A DNA stretch of 64,000 nucleotides from Hyphomicrobiales bacterium (GCA_900472925.1 UCJU01000021.1:47597-111596), one strand, 5' to 3'; positions 25,178 through 35,320 are shown, counted from the first letter of the stretch. A program made the numbers and translations. Notes: a model not told the origin generated them from the letters alone.

Positions 25178-27142
25178 TTACGCAGCTCTGTTCTTCGTGC
25201 GGCCCCAGTCGGAGTTCGTCTGCTGGGTTCGCGCACTAGAGTAAGTATTTTTGTCCAGCTTGAACCTGGAAACGAGACGCGCGAGCGTGGTGACCTCGTC
25301 ATCCAGCCTGTTGGTACCTGCTGTCGATTCCTCGACCATGGCAGCGTTCTGCTGGGTCATCTGGTCCATCTGGTTGACGGCAGTGTTGACCTCGGCCAGA
25401 CCGGTGGATTGCTCGCGAGAGGTTGTCGCAATCGAATGGACGAGATCGTTGATCTTGACCACATGGCTCTCAATCAGCATCAAGGCGTCCCCGGTGGCCG
25501 TTACCAGCTTGACGCCGGACTGCACTTCTTCGCCCGAACGGTGGATCAAGTTTTTGATGTCCTTGGCGGCGCCAGCCGAGCGCTGAGCCAGTTCGCGGAC
25601 TTCCTGAGCCACGACAGCGAAGCCTTTCCCCGCCTCGCCAGCACGAGCCGCTTCGACACCCGCGTTAAGTGCCAGAAGGTTGGTCTGGAACGCGATTTCG
25701 TCGATCACATTTATGATCTGGCTGATCTCGGCCGATGCATTTTCAATTTTGCTCATGGCGGACACGGCATCTCTGACGACCGAGCTGGACTGTTCGGTGC
25801 TGCGGCGTGCCTCGTCCACCATGCGGCTTGCTTCATGGGACCTGTCGGTCGAGTTTTTGACGGCGGAGGTTATTTCTTCAAGTGCTGCGGATGTTTCTTC
25901 CAGAGAGGCTGCCTGTCGCTCGGTCCGCTTTGACAGATCGTCAGATGCTGTGCGTAGCTCGCCGGTTCCGGCGCTGATCGTGTCGATCGCGAACTTTACC
26001 TCGCCAAGGACGGCTTTCAGACTGGACATCGTTGCATTCACGTTTTGCTGCAACTCGTGAAACGCACCCTGGAATTCTCCACGCATTTCCTCTGTAAGGT
26101 CGCCCTCGGCAAGGGCTGCAACCACGCGTCGGGTTTCTGCCACGCCCTTGTCTACAGAGGCAACCAATTCATTGACGCTTTGGGCAAAACGGTTGAGATC
26201 GGGGTTGGCGTAATCCTTGTCGATGCGGCGCGTAAAATCGCCAGCGACTGCTGCCGCAACAACAACGCCAATGCTGGACTGGAGATCGGCGCTTTTTGAT
26301 TGGAGCATTGCTTCCTGGGCGTTGAGATCGCGAACTTTGATGCCGTTTTGCTTGAACACCTCGACCGCGCGCGCCATTTCGCCAATCTCGTCTTCTCTAT
26401 TTGCAAGCGGAATTTCGCTTTCCAAATCTCCATCTGCAAGTCTCGCCATGCTGTGCGTTAAACGGCCAATCGGCCGGGCGATCGCCTTTGCACCGAATAT
26501 GGCGGAGCCGATGAGCGTGAGAACGACGAGAGATGCGATGCCCATACCAAGATTGAGTGCAAGATTTTGAGCGGCGACCATTTCGACCATGGCGTCGTCG
26601 GCACGTTGTTTTGTAGCCGTTACGCTTTCGTCGAGAAGGGCGCTCATGTCATCTGTCATCTTGTTCATCACCGCGGCGTCTTGCCGCTCGGATGCCAAGC
26701 CATCGCTATCGATTGCCGACGACGCAAGTCTCGCATCGATTTTCTTGGAGAGATCAGCGAACTTCGCAATCCAAAGCTTGTTCGTTTCAATATTTTTCTT
26801 GGTTCGCTCGATGTTGGCAGGCAGCGTCATCGCCGCCAGCGCGCTTTCCAAATATTTGTTGGCCGAGGCATTCCGCTTGAGGGTATAGTCCTTCATGGCG
26901 GCGGCTTCTTCTGGGGTTTGCGCAAGACGCAATTCGGCGATGCCGGCGATCATGCCGCGTATGGATGCCTTTGCGTCCACGAGATCTCGGGAAATGACCA
27001 ATTGGAGACGCCCGAAGTTTGAGCTTCGGCTGACCGATTGATTACCGATCCACCCCGATATCAGCATTCCGATGACCATGGTGATGCCGACTACCGACAT
27101 CAAAGTAAGTTTTGAACCGATGCGTTTAGGCGTGAGCGCCAT
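25178..27142 (-). CDS. Methyl-accepting chemotaxis protein, short helical sensor
   Basis: 654 aa; the ATG at 27142 (MALTPKRIGSKLTLM) follows a GGGAAA site, while the frame's first codon is an upstream TTG. A transmembrane segment (about 12-32) and a helical periplasmic domain with the four-helix-bundle pattern are followed by a second transmembrane segment near 197-217. A HAMP domain (KAIARPIGRLTHSMARLADGDLESEI) precedes a long cytoplasmic coiled coil with the signalling tip DEIAFQTNLLALNAGVEAAR. It ends in a hydrophilic tail without a clear CheR pentapeptide. It transmits ligand signals to CheA. Ligand unknown. Confidence 0.94.
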   Translation of the reverse strand: MALTPKRIGSKLTLMSVVGITMVIGMLISGWIGNQSVSRSSNFGRLQLVISRDLVDAKASIRGMIAGIAELRLAQTPEEAAAMKDYTLKRNASANKYLESALAAMTLPANIERTKKNIETNKLWIAKFADLSKKIDARLASSAIDSDGLASERQDAAVMNKMTDDMSALLDESVTATKQRADDAMVEMVAAQNLALNLGMGIASLVVLTLIGSAIFGAKAIARPIGRLTHSMARLADGDLESEIPLANREDEIGEMARAVEVFKQNGIKVRDLNAQEAMLQSKSADLQSSIGVVVAAAVAGDFTRRIDKDYANPDLNRFAQSVNELVASVDKGVAETRRVVAALAEGDLTEEMRGEFQGAFHELQQNVNATMSSLKAVLGEVKFAIDTISAGTGELRTASDDLSKRTERQAASLEETSAALEEITSAVKNSTDRSHEASRMVDEARRSTEQSSSVVRDAVSAMSKIENASAEISQIINVIDEIAFQTNLLALNAGVEAARAGEAGKGFAVVAQEVRELAQRSAGAAKDIKNLIHRSGEEVQSGVKLVTATGDALMLIESHVVKINDLVHSIATTSREQSTGLAEVNTAVNQMDQMTQQNAAMVEESTAGTNRLDDEVTTLARLVSRFKLDKNTYSSARTQQTNSDWGRTKNRAA

Positions 27143-27367
27143 GACATTTTCCCGCAATTGAAGCCAGCAGCGATCATGCTTCCGGGATTCAGGGCTGCAA
27201 AATAGAGTTCATTCTATTTACGGGGATGATTGGATCTATGAGAAGTAAACGGTGATAATTTACTAGTATGTTATTAAATCACTAAATAATTATTACAGTT
27301 TTATGACAAAGAAATAGACGCGAAAATAATATGTTAGCTTGCGATATGGTCTTGCTGCGTGTGGTAG

Positions 27368-27838
27368 CTAGAGTCCGTCGGTAGGCACCGGGAATGTTGC
27401 GGCCTGTCCATGCCTCAAACCATCGCGGCCTGTCAGTTGCCAAACGCAGCCTTCGTCGATCCAAAAACGGCGACCAGATTTCGCTATACGAGCACCTCGG
27501 TAACCGGATGCATATCCGTCCCGTTCGACTTTCTCCAAAAGCAGTTGCCGCTCGGCACGATTGGGAGCTTCAGCGGACAGGCGCGACGGCAAAGATGTGA
27601 ATTCTTCCCAATTATATTCAAAACAGCGCTGAGCTGCCATATTGGCGTACACGAAGATCGGATCGGGGTCGGTGTTGTGGGCGACCACGGCGAAGGGAGC
27701 GCTGTGATAGAGCCAGTTTGCATCTCGGTCGCCGGGCAGAAGCGGCTTTCCCAACAACCGTTTATAACTGTCGGTCAACAGATGGAAAAAGGCGTCGTCA
27801 TGCTGGCGTTCAGGGCCTGTTTTCTCCGGCATTGACAT
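27368..27838 (-). CDS. MEKHLA-domain protein
   Basis: 156 aa. The ATG at 27838 lies just after GGAGTAGG; a TTG one codon earlier is also possible. The sequence has the PAS-like MEKHLA pattern: LLTDSYKRLLGKPLLP, WLYHSAPFAVVAHNTDPDPIFVYANMAAQRCFEYNWEEFTSLPSRLSAE. Stand-alone MEKHLA proteins occur in bacteria and may sense small ligands through the PAS-like fold, but no function is established. It stands alone between a chemoreceptor and a LysR gene on the same strand. Confidence 0.85.
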   Translation of the reverse strand: MSMPEKTGPERQHDDAFFHLLTDSYKRLLGKPLLPGDRDANWLYHSAPFAVVAHNTDPDPIFVYANMAAQRCFEYNWEEFTSLPSRLSAEAPNRAERQLLLEKVERDGYASGYRGARIAKSGRRFWIDEGCVWQLTGRDGLRHGQAATFPVPTDGL

Positions 27839-27966
27839 CAAACCTACTCCGTCATCGGGATGGAATTGCGGGGAGTTTGACCCAACAGTGTGTCGTTTCT
27901 ATTGCAGATCGTGGGCTGGCATCAGAGCTTCTGGCGGATGACATCCTGCAACGTCACGCGCCCCCG

Positions 27967-28875
27967 TCAAACGCGCACCGTCTGTGTTTCCAAGAGTTCG
28001 CTGCGACAGGCCTCCATGAGCAACGAAGCGAAAAGCCGTGCCATGGGTGACGCATTTTGTTCATCAGCATAAACAAGCATCAAGCGGACCTGATGCTTGA
28101 TGGCCGTGGCCAGTTGAAGCGGCACGAGACGTCCCGCTTTCAGATCATCTTCAATCAAATATATTGGCAGCCGCCCGAAACACAGCCCGTGACGAACCGC
28201 TGCCAATGCCGCATCGAACGTGTTGACGCGCCATTTTGGCGCATTTGCAGCCGTTGGTCGGTCCTCGTCATCGAGATGGCCGACGATCTGTAGCCTCGGA
28301 TACAGTGACAGGGCGTCCCGTGTCAAAGGCTGTTTCAGGTCCAGGATCGGATGGTTTGGGCACGCCACCATCAACGTGTTGATCACCGTCAAGGGATGGG
28401 CAAAATCCGTGACCGCGTTGGAAATCGGGATGGCGAGATCGTAGTTTTCGGGCTCGATCGGCTCTGCGCCCCTGACCAGCTCGTACTGTATCACCTCCAT
28501 TTGCGGATAGGTTTTCTTGGTCGTTGCAAATGCATCAAGCAGCACAGGTCTCGGAAATACAGGATCGACCACCACGCGCAATCTCGCATGCCCTAGGGTA
28601 TCTTCCGCCTTTCCGCGTAGCTCAAGACGCTCGAGGGATGAGATCAGCGGTATAGCTTCGGCCAACAGCGTTCGACCTATTTCCGTCAGATGCGCTTTTC
28701 GTCCCGTGACGGCCACGAGCTGGACGCCGAGGCGTTCCTGCAATCTTGAAACGGCATAGCTAACCGAGGACTGACTTCGATTGAGTTTTGAAGCTGCTTT
28801 GGCAAAACTGCCCGTGTCGATCACCGTACGCAGGACGGCCCACTGCTCAAGCGTGGTCTGGGGAATGGCTGACAT
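27967..28875 (-). CDS. LysR-family regulator
   Basis: 302 aa. Winged helix-turn-helix TGSFAKAASKLNRSQSSVSYAVSRLQERLG (about residues 20-50), then a LysR substrate domain. It is divergent from the exported CapA-like gene at 29000, with 124 bp between start codons, so it probably controls that gene and perhaps the GntP permease further on. Effector unknown. Confidence 0.93.
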   Translation of the reverse strand: MSAIPQTTLEQWAVLRTVIDTGSFAKAASKLNRSQSSVSYAVSRLQERLGVQLVAVTGRKAHLTEIGRTLLAEAIPLISSLERLELRGKAEDTLGHARLRVVVDPVFPRPVLLDAFATTKKTYPQMEVIQYELVRGAEPIEPENYDLAIPISNAVTDFAHPLTVINTLMVACPNHPILDLKQPLTRDALSLYPRLQIVGHLDDEDRPTAANAPKWRVNTFDAALAAVRHGLCFGRLPIYLIEDDLKAGRLVPLQLATAIKHQVRLMLVYADEQNASPMARLFASLLMEACRSELLETQTVRV

Positions 28876-28999
28876 ATCGGATTATTCGATCAATTTGTCG
28901 CAAAAATCAAGTTTTTATCGATGGAACGCGTGCGTTACTAGCAAAGCGAGGAGTGGTTGGAGCGCACTTAACCGCCACTTTTATTGAGGGAGAGATCAA

Positions 29000-30484
29000 A
29001 TGAAAAAACTGTCCATATATCTGCTTGCCACATCCGCAGTCTTCAGCGCCGCGTGGACCACAGCAGACGCACAATCCACTCGCACGCGCACCGATCCCAA
29101 AAGTTTCGTTGTCCGCGACCTGACGAAGGAATTGCGCAACAAGATGACCGGGAATTACACCCTGGCGCTTGCTGGCGACGTGCTGATGCAGGAGCCGATG
29201 GGCAAGCGTATGAGCCCGGAGCTGAAATCAGTTCTGCGTAATGCAGATACGACAATCGGAAACGCCGAAGTATTCATCGTGGATCGACGTTTCTGGGCCG
29301 GTCCCAATGGCTACGGTAATAACTGGGCGCCCAAGGAGCTTGCAACGGACTGGGCCGATCTCGGCTTCGACCTCATGGGCGCTGGAGAGGCAGCAGGCGG
29401 CGAGGCCGGGATGATCTCGACGCTGAAAATTATGGACGAGGCTGGCATCAAGATCGCGGGCTATGGCCCGAACCTGACTGTCGCGCGCCAGCCCGTTTTT
29501 CAGGAACTGGAGCAGGGCCGCGTCGCCATGGTCTACGCGCTTCCCGTTGGACCCGTCGCATCGCCGTCGGAGACGGCACGCGACAAGAAGGGAAATGAGG
29601 GTGCCGAGCAATGGGGTCTGAACACGCTCAAACTGAACCAGAGTATGACGGTGACCGCAGAGCAGCTCTCACAGTTGAAATCGATCCGCGATTCCGTCGT
29701 TGCACGCCGGGGCGAACCGGATGTGGCACGACCGATCGACATTCCCAAGGACAAGCCGGACTCAGTCGAACTGCAAGGCAAGACCTACGTGCTGGGAGAC
29801 AAGCCCGGCAACTATCTCTACACAATGGATCCGAAGGATGAGCAGGCTCAGGTGCTGGCGGTTCGCGGCGCCAAGGAATATTCCGACTTTGCTATTTTCT
29901 CGATGCACATGCACGAGAACCGCTACGCCTTTCAGGCCTATTCGCAGGATCATTATCCAACCGACTATGCGGTTCGCCTTGCCCATGAGCTGGTCGACAA
30001 TGGCCTCGACGTGTTTCACGGCCAGGGCAATCACACCATGCAGGGCATCGAGATCCACAAGGGTCGACCGATTTTCTATAATCTCGGCAACCTCTCGGTT
30101 CATCGTTTCGGCGCCGACGGCACACCGGATGGTGGCGATGGCAAAACCTACATCGAAGATGGAGAAGTCGGTGAACAGTGGCTTCAGCAGGACATCAACC
30201 TGATGGCCTATATCGCCGAGGTCGACTACAAGGACGGCCGCCTGACCCAGATCCGCATTCACCCCGCCGATCTCGGATTGGGGAAAGATCGCCCCTGGTC
30301 GCGCATGAACATTCCGATGAAACCATCGCCAGAAAATGCGGAGCGTATCCTGCGGCTCATCCAGGAATACTCGAAACCGTTTGGAACCGAGATTACCATC
30401 AAGGACGGCGTCGGTTACATCGATGTGGCTGATTCCGCGACCGTTCCTGTTGGTGCCGACATCCGGGACAGCTTCGGTAAATAG
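29000..30484 (+). CDS. Exported CapA-family (PGA_cap) metallophosphatase-fold protein
   Basis: 494 aa. A signal peptide (MKKLSIYLLATSAVFSAAWTT, cut near ADA-QS) shows export. The CapA/calcineurin-like fold is indicated by ALAGDVLM (metal Asp), NAEVFIVDRRF, SMHMHENRY, HGQGNHTMQGIEIHKGRPIFYNLGNLS. CapA-like proteins take part in poly-gamma-glutamate synthesis or hydrolysis of related polymers. There is no CapB/CapC ligase here, so a hydrolytic role in the periplasm is more likely than synthesis. GGGAGAG precedes the ATG. It is divergent from a LysR gene and followed by hairpins. Confidence 0.86.
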   Translation: MKKLSIYLLATSAVFSAAWTTADAQSTRTRTDPKSFVVRDLTKELRNKMTGNYTLALAGDVLMQEPMGKRMSPELKSVLRNADTTIGNAEVFIVDRRFWAGPNGYGNNWAPKELATDWADLGFDLMGAGEAAGGEAGMISTLKIMDEAGIKIAGYGPNLTVARQPVFQELEQGRVAMVYALPVGPVASPSETARDKKGNEGAEQWGLNTLKLNQSMTVTAEQLSQLKSIRDSVVARRGEPDVARPIDIPKDKPDSVELQGKTYVLGDKPGNYLYTMDPKDEQAQVLAVRGAKEYSDFAIFSMHMHENRYAFQAYSQDHYPTDYAVRLAHELVDNGLDVFHGQGNHTMQGIEIHKGRPIFYNLGNLSVHRFGADGTPDGGDGKTYIEDGEVGEQWLQQDINLMAYIAEVDYKDGRLTQIRIHPADLGLGKDRPWSRMNIPMKPSPENAERILRLIQEYSKPFGTEITIKDGVGYIDVADSATVPVGADIRDSFGK

Positions 30485-30495
30485 CGCGTCGACAT

Positions 30496-30540
30496 CTTGC
30501 GGGGCGGATTACATGCCGTCCCGCAAGTGCAATTTGCACT
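30496..30540 (+). terminator. Tandem hairpins after the CapA-like gene
   Basis: A 12-bp stem (CTTGCGGGGCGG with CCGTCCCGCAAG, one G-T pair, 8-nt loop) at 30496-30527 is followed and slightly overlapped by AGTGCAATTTGCACT (30526-30540). They start 12 bp after the stop. There is no long T-run, so they may be alternative structures rather than a classic terminator. Confidence 0.5.
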
Positions 30541-30696
30541 ATTGACGAACAGGTCAAACTGAGCGTTTAACGGAAATCCCATACTTCAAAGCTCCGTTCA
30601 GAAAGTCGCGACTGAGAGCCATCTGCATCCGCCTGATGAAAACCTCTCATAATCGTCGCTGAACCGGGCCGATTATCCATTTCCTCGGGAGAGATT

Positions 30697-32085
30697 ATGA
30701 GTGCGTCTGATATTCAGCTTCTTTTGACTGCGTTTGGCGGTGTCGTTTTCCTGGTGATTTTGATCGTCTCCCGCATCAGGCTGCATCCGCTGCTTGCGCT
30801 GATCATCACCTCCATCGCAGTCGGCCTGTTGACGGGCATGCCGACAGACAAGCTGATCAAGTCGATCGAAAGCGGCGCGGGCAACACATTGGGTGCGGTT
30901 GGGCTGGTTGTGGCTCTGGGTGCCATGCTGGGGAAAATTCTGGCTGATTCCGGTGTGACGGAAAGCATTTCCGACATCATCATCAGCAAGACATCGACGC
31001 GGATGCTGCCTTGGGCGATGGCGGGTGCTGCCTTCGTCATCGGTATCCCGATGTTTTTCGAAGTGGGCCTTGTCGTGCTGTTACCGCTGATCTTCAGCGT
31101 TGCGCGCAAGCTGGAGGGCTCATCGGCCATACGTGGCTCAGCCTACGTCTATGTCGGTGTTCCCGTCATCGCCGCGCTGGCCGCCATGCACGGCATGGTC
31201 CCACCACATCCCGGTCCCCTCACAGCAATCGCATCGCTCAACACCAACATAGGCGCGACGATGTTGTACGGCTTTATCGCAGCCATCCCGGCGATCGTGC
31301 TCGGCGGCCCGATTTACGGTGCCTTCATCGCGCCAAGGCTGACGGTGAAACCGGACGACGCGCTGATCAATCAGTATTCCCCTACAGCTGTTGAAGGCCA
31401 AGTCTCCAAGTCTCCTCCCGGTCTGGGCATTAGCCTTCTGACGGCCTTGCTGCCTGCGTTGTTGATGCTGGTCAACGCAATCGTTGAACTGGTCTTCGCA
31501 AAGGATGCAGCTATTGCCAGGGTCACGGGCTTTTTGGGTGATCCCGTGATTGCGATGCTGATCGGTGTTCTGTTTGCTGCTTGGGTTCTGATCTACGCGC
31601 GCGGCGGTGTTTCCGAAGAACTCCGCAGCTCGATGTCCGCCAGCGTCAAGCCCATTGCCAATGTGCTGCTGATCATCGCTGGCGGCGGCGCTTTCCAGCA
31701 TGTGTTGACCGACGCAAAGGTAGGCGATGCGATCGTTCACCTCAGCCAGCAATTTGAGCTTTCGCCGCTGATCCTCGGCTGGATCATTTCGATGCTGCTA
31801 TCCGTCTCCACGGGTTCGGCAACTGTCGGCATCGTTGGAGCATCCGGCCTGCTGGCACCACTTGCCGGGGCCGAAGCGCTGAATGTGCCTTTGCTTGCTT
31901 TGTCGATCGGCTGCGGCTCGCTCTTCTTCAATTACGCCAACCATGCCGGATTCTGGCTGGTGAAGGAATCGTTCGGGATGTCGATGGGTGAGGCCACCGC
32001 GACGATTTCGGTCATTCAATCGATCGTCTCGGTGGTTGGTCTGGTCATGGTGCTGCTGATGAACCTGCTGCCGCCGTTGATGTAA
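30697..32085 (+). CDS. GntP-family permease
   Basis: 462-aa inner-membrane transporter with about 12 hydrophobic segments. Family landmarks are LLTGMPTDKLIKSIESGAGNTLGAVGLVVALGAMLGKIL, GIPMFFEVGLVVLLPL, HGMVPPHPGPLTA and, near the C terminus, SVSTGSATVGIVGASGLL. GntP proteins take up gluconate and related sugar acids. GGGAGAG precedes the ATG. No kinase or dehydrogenase for a sugar acid is adjacent, so the substrate is open. Position between the CapA-like gene and the Tct cluster does not settle its partner. Confidence 0.94.
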   Translation: MSASDIQLLLTAFGGVVFLVILIVSRIRLHPLLALIITSIAVGLLTGMPTDKLIKSIESGAGNTLGAVGLVVALGAMLGKILADSGVTESISDIIISKTSTRMLPWAMAGAAFVIGIPMFFEVGLVVLLPLIFSVARKLEGSSAIRGSAYVYVGVPVIAALAAMHGMVPPHPGPLTAIASLNTNIGATMLYGFIAAIPAIVLGGPIYGAFIAPRLTVKPDDALINQYSPTAVEGQVSKSPPGLGISLLTALLPALLMLVNAIVELVFAKDAAIARVTGFLGDPVIAMLIGVLFAAWVLIYARGGVSEELRSSMSASVKPIANVLLIIAGGGAFQHVLTDAKVGDAIVHLSQQFELSPLILGWIISMLLSVSTGSATVGIVGASGLLAPLAGAEALNVPLLALSIGCGSLFFNYANHAGFWLVKESFGMSMGEATATISVIQSIVSVVGLVMVLLMNLLPPLM

Positions 32086-32158
32086 TCAAAGTCAGACGGA
32101 TGCGAGGGGGTCGGCAGCGTATTGATGTTGTCTGGAAGATGTTGGGGCGGAGCGTCTT

Positions 32159-32827
32159 ATGAAGATATTGCTCATCGAAGACGACACCGAGCTTGCCGAA
32201 TGGCTGATGAGAGCGCTCGCCCGCTACAACTTCATGACGGAGTGGTCCGAGGACGGCGCCGTTGCAAACCAGCGCCTTCAGACAGAGGAATTCGACGCGG
32301 TCATTCTTGATTTGGGCCTCCCGGAAATGGACGGCCGGTCATTGCTCTCCACCATGCGAGCGCGCGGAGATACAACGCCCACCCTTATTCTGACTGCCAG
32401 GGATTCGCTTGCAGAGCGGATCGAAAGCCTCCATCAAGGGGCAGACGATTTTCTTGCCAAGCCCTTCGCCATAGAGGAGCTCGAGGCACGGCTGGTTGCG
32501 TTGGTTCGCCGAGCGCATGGGAAGAACACGGGAACCTTTTCGTCCGGTCCGTTGAGCTATCATTCCTCAGAGCAACGTTTCTCACTGCATGGCGAGCCGA
32601 TCGAACTGACGCCACGGGAGCATTCGATGCTCCGCATTCTCCTGCAGCATGCGGGGGAGCCTATGTCGAAGCAGAAAATCATCGACCGCATGTTTTCCTA
32701 TGACGTCGATATCCAGTTGGATGCGGTTGAGGTCATCGCCCACCGTTTGCGCAAGAAACTTGGAGATGCTGTTCATATCCGCACGTTGAGGGGATTGGGA
32801 TATGTGCTGGAAGTCGATGTTGCATGA
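32159..32827 (+). CDS. tctD: OmpR-family response regulator, TctD-like
   Basis: 222 aa. Receiver domain with IEDDTELAEWL, phospho-Asp in VILDLGLPEMDG and Lys in FLAKPF, followed by a winged-helix DNA-binding domain ending HIRTLRGLGYVLEVDVA. It overlaps the sensor kinase start by 4 bp (ATGA), and the transporter genes tctCBA follow. By analogy with TctDE it would activate them in response to a tricarboxylate. GGAG precedes the ATG. Confidence 0.93.
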   Translation: MKILLIEDDTELAEWLMRALARYNFMTEWSEDGAVANQRLQTEEFDAVILDLGLPEMDGRSLLSTMRARGDTTPTLILTARDSLAERIESLHQGADDFLAKPFAIEELEARLVALVRRAHGKNTGTFSSGPLSYHSSEQRFSLHGEPIELTPREHSMLRILLQHAGEPMSKQKIIDRMFSYDVDIQLDAVEVIAHRLRKKLGDAVHIRTLRGLGYVLEVDVA

Positions 32828-34248
32828 GTGAAAACCGTCTGCCGGACCCGCCCGGTCGTCGATTGGCCGCCACACTGGCACTTTGGACCTTGCCAGCACT
32901 GATCGTTGGAATGATGTCGACGCTCTGGTTCAGCGCAACGACCATAAACGAGTTGGCCGACAGCGCCTATGACCGATCTCTTGCAGGCGCCATTCGGGCG
33001 ATCGATTCCAATATCTCGACGGAAAGCGGCGGCGTGGGTGTCGAGCAGCCCTATCAGCTTTTCAAGTTCTTCGAGCTGACAGCCCAGGGTGCTGTCTATT
33101 TCAACGTCTATACCGATGATGGCCTTGTTCAAATCGGAGATGTCTTGCTACCGCCCGCTCCCGATATCGATAGTGGAGAGTTGCGGTTTCAGGATGCGAC
33201 CTATCTTGGACGCGCGATCCGCCTGGGTTCGCTGAAGCGGCCGCTTTCATCCACGACCCCCGACGGCGCTCAAATCATCATTCAGGTGGCCGAAACCAAG
33301 GGGTCCCGCCTGGCCTTTCAAAACGAACTGATCACCCGTGCGATCCTCCGCGACATTCTCGTCATTGCGGCGCTGTCGCTTCTCCTCGCAGCTGGTGTCT
33401 ACGCCTCGGTAAAGCCGCTCAATCGTTTGCGCGACGCGATCGACAAGAGACAATCAGACGATCTGACCTCGATAGAAGTCGCCTCGCTGCCGCTGGAAGT
33501 CCGTCCGCTGGTGGAGGCGGTCAATCGCTTGATGCAACGCAACGTCGAGCAGGCGGATCAGCAAAGACGGTTCCTCGATGACGCCTCCCACCAACTCAGG
33601 ACGCCGATGGCGATCCTGAGAACGCAGATCGACGTTGCCCTTCATCAGGACAATCTGGACGATGTGCGCAAAACGCTGGCATCGTCACGCGATGTGCTCG
33701 ATCGCTCCGTGCGTACGACGAACCAGCTTCTGGCTCTCGCAAGAGCACGGACCTCGCAAGGATATGAAGCCTACCCGCTGGACCGGCTCTCTCTTGAAGA
33801 GACCATTGCTGACACGGTGAGAATGTTATGGTCGCGTATTCGCAGCCGACAGATGGACTGTGTCTTCGAACCTCCAGGATACAACGTGACGGTGCGCGCA
33901 AATGAAGGGCTTTTGCAGGAAGCCCTCGTCAACATCATCGATAACGCAATTGTCTACGCTCCGTCGGGATCGGTCATATCCATTCGGCTTTTCATTGAAG
34001 GCGACCGCGCTGTCATCGAAGTCATGGATGAGGGGCCTGGCATGACGGAAGAAGAGATTTCGCATGCGGGGTCGCGCTTCCGGCGCGGTTCGACAAAGCG
34101 GTCCGTCGATGGCAGCGGCCTTGGTCTGGCGATTGCGCTGACGGTTTCCCGCGCTTCAGGCGGCATGATGGAAGTGCGCAACCGTTCCGACAGAAGTGGT
34201 CTTGCCGTTCGCATCCTATTGCCGGTCATTAAAGCAACTTCGGATTGA
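32824..34248 (+). CDS. tctE: Sensor histidine kinase, TctE-like
   Basis: 474 aa. An N-terminal transmembrane segment (about 16-38), a periplasmic sensor region of the two-component-sensor N-terminal type, and a second transmembrane segment near 177-197. Then come HAMP-like sequence, HisKA with DASHQLRTPMAILRTQ, and an ATPase domain with IIDNAIVYAPSG, DEGPGM and GSGLGLAIAL. It partners the TctD-like regulator with which it overlaps. It should sense the extracytoplasmic ligand of this locus, perhaps through TctC. Confidence 0.93.
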   Translation: MSENRLPDPPGRRLAATLALWTLPALIVGMMSTLWFSATTINELADSAYDRSLAGAIRAIDSNISTESGGVGVEQPYQLFKFFELTAQGAVYFNVYTDDGLVQIGDVLLPPAPDIDSGELRFQDATYLGRAIRLGSLKRPLSSTTPDGAQIIIQVAETKGSRLAFQNELITRAILRDILVIAALSLLLAAGVYASVKPLNRLRDAIDKRQSDDLTSIEVASLPLEVRPLVEAVNRLMQRNVEQADQQRRFLDDASHQLRTPMAILRTQIDVALHQDNLDDVRKTLASSRDVLDRSVRTTNQLLALARARTSQGYEAYPLDRLSLEETIADTVRMLWSRIRSRQMDCVFEPPGYNVTVRANEGLLQEALVNIIDNAIVYAPSGSVISIRLFIEGDRAVIEVMDEGPGMTEEEISHAGSRFRRGSTKRSVDGSGLGLAIALTVSRASGGMMEVRNRSDRSGLAVRILLPVIKATSD

Positions 34249-34330
34249 AAGCTGTTTGAAAGCTTCGGTCGGATATACCGGAATCAGTGCAGATGGAGGT
34301 CTGCATTCGAAATTCTTGGAGGAGATTTCT

Positions 34331-35320
34331 ATGAAAATCAGCGTTTCCGCTGCGTCTGCGGCCGTTTTCCTATGTGCGGTTTACGGGACACCTGTGACCG
34401 CTCTCGCAGAGCCCGCAAAACCCGAATGTATTGCACCAGCCCAGCCGGGTGGTGGCTTCGACATCACCTGCAAGCTCGCTCAGGCATCCCTGCAGAAGTC
34501 GGGTGCACTCAAGGCCCAGTTGCGCGTTTCCTATATGCCGGGTGGCATTGGCGCCGTGGCTTACAATTCCATCGTCGGCCAGCGCCGTGCAGAGCCCGGC
34601 ACCATCGTTGCCTTCTCTGCCGGATCGCTTTTGAATATTGCCCAAGGCAAGTTCGGTGCTTACTCCGAAAAGGATGTCCGTTGGGTCGCCAATATCGGCA
34701 CGGATTACGGCGCCGTTGTTGTGCAGCAGGATAGTCCTCACAAATCCCTGACCGAGTTGATGGCTGCAATCAAGGCTGATCCGGCTTCGGTCATCATCGG
34801 TGCAGGTGGAACCATCGGCAGCCAAGACTGGATGAAGGCAGCGATGGCGGCACGGGCTGCTGGCGTCGACTACAAGGCGATGCGGTTTGTCGCATTCGAA
34901 GGCGGCGGCGATTGCGCAACGGCTCTGCAGGGCGGCCATGTCCACGTCTGCATGAATGACGTTGGCGATAGCCAGGCGGCAATCGATGGCGGTGCGCCGC
35001 TGAAGCTGCTTGCCATATTCTCCGAGCAACGCCTTCCCGGAAAACTGGCGAATGTGCCGACTGCTGTCGAGCAGGGTTTCGACATCAAATGGCCGATTGC
35101 GCGTGGGTTCTATGTCGGACCGGACGTTAGCGATGCGGACTACAAATGGTGGGGCGAGGCTTTTGCAACAACAATGAAGTCGCCGGAATACGCCAAGATG
35201 CTTCAGGAACGCAATCTGTTTCCAATGCCGATGACGGCCGAGGAAACAACGGCATTCGTGAACAAGCAGGTCGCAGCCTACAAGACACTTGCAGCCGACT
35301 TTGGCCTGACGACAAAGTAG
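34331..35320 (+). CDS. tctC: TctC-type (Bug) periplasmic binding protein
   Basis: 329 aa from the ATG at 34331, which has an excellent GGAGGAG ribosome site; the longer frame starts inside tctE. Signal peptide MKISVSAASAAVFLCAVYG. Mature Bug-family landmarks: IAPAQPGGGFDITCKLAQ, YMPGGIGAVAYNSI, VVQQDSPHKSLTELMAAIKADP, GGDCATALQGGHVHVCMN. It captures a carboxylate for the TctBA membrane complex and may also present it to TctE. Confidence 0.94.
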   Translation: MKISVSAASAAVFLCAVYGTPVTALAEPAKPECIAPAQPGGGFDITCKLAQASLQKSGALKAQLRVSYMPGGIGAVAYNSIVGQRRAEPGTIVAFSAGSLLNIAQGKFGAYSEKDVRWVANIGTDYGAVVVQQDSPHKSLTELMAAIKADPASVIIGAGGTIGSQDWMKAAMAARAAGVDYKAMRFVAFEGGGDCATALQGGHVHVCMNDVGDSQAAIDGGAPLKLLAIFSEQRLPGKLANVPTAVEQGFDIKWPIARGFYVGPDVSDADYKWWGEAFATTMKSPEYAKMLQERNLFPMPMTAEETTAFVNKQVAAYKTLAADFGLTTK

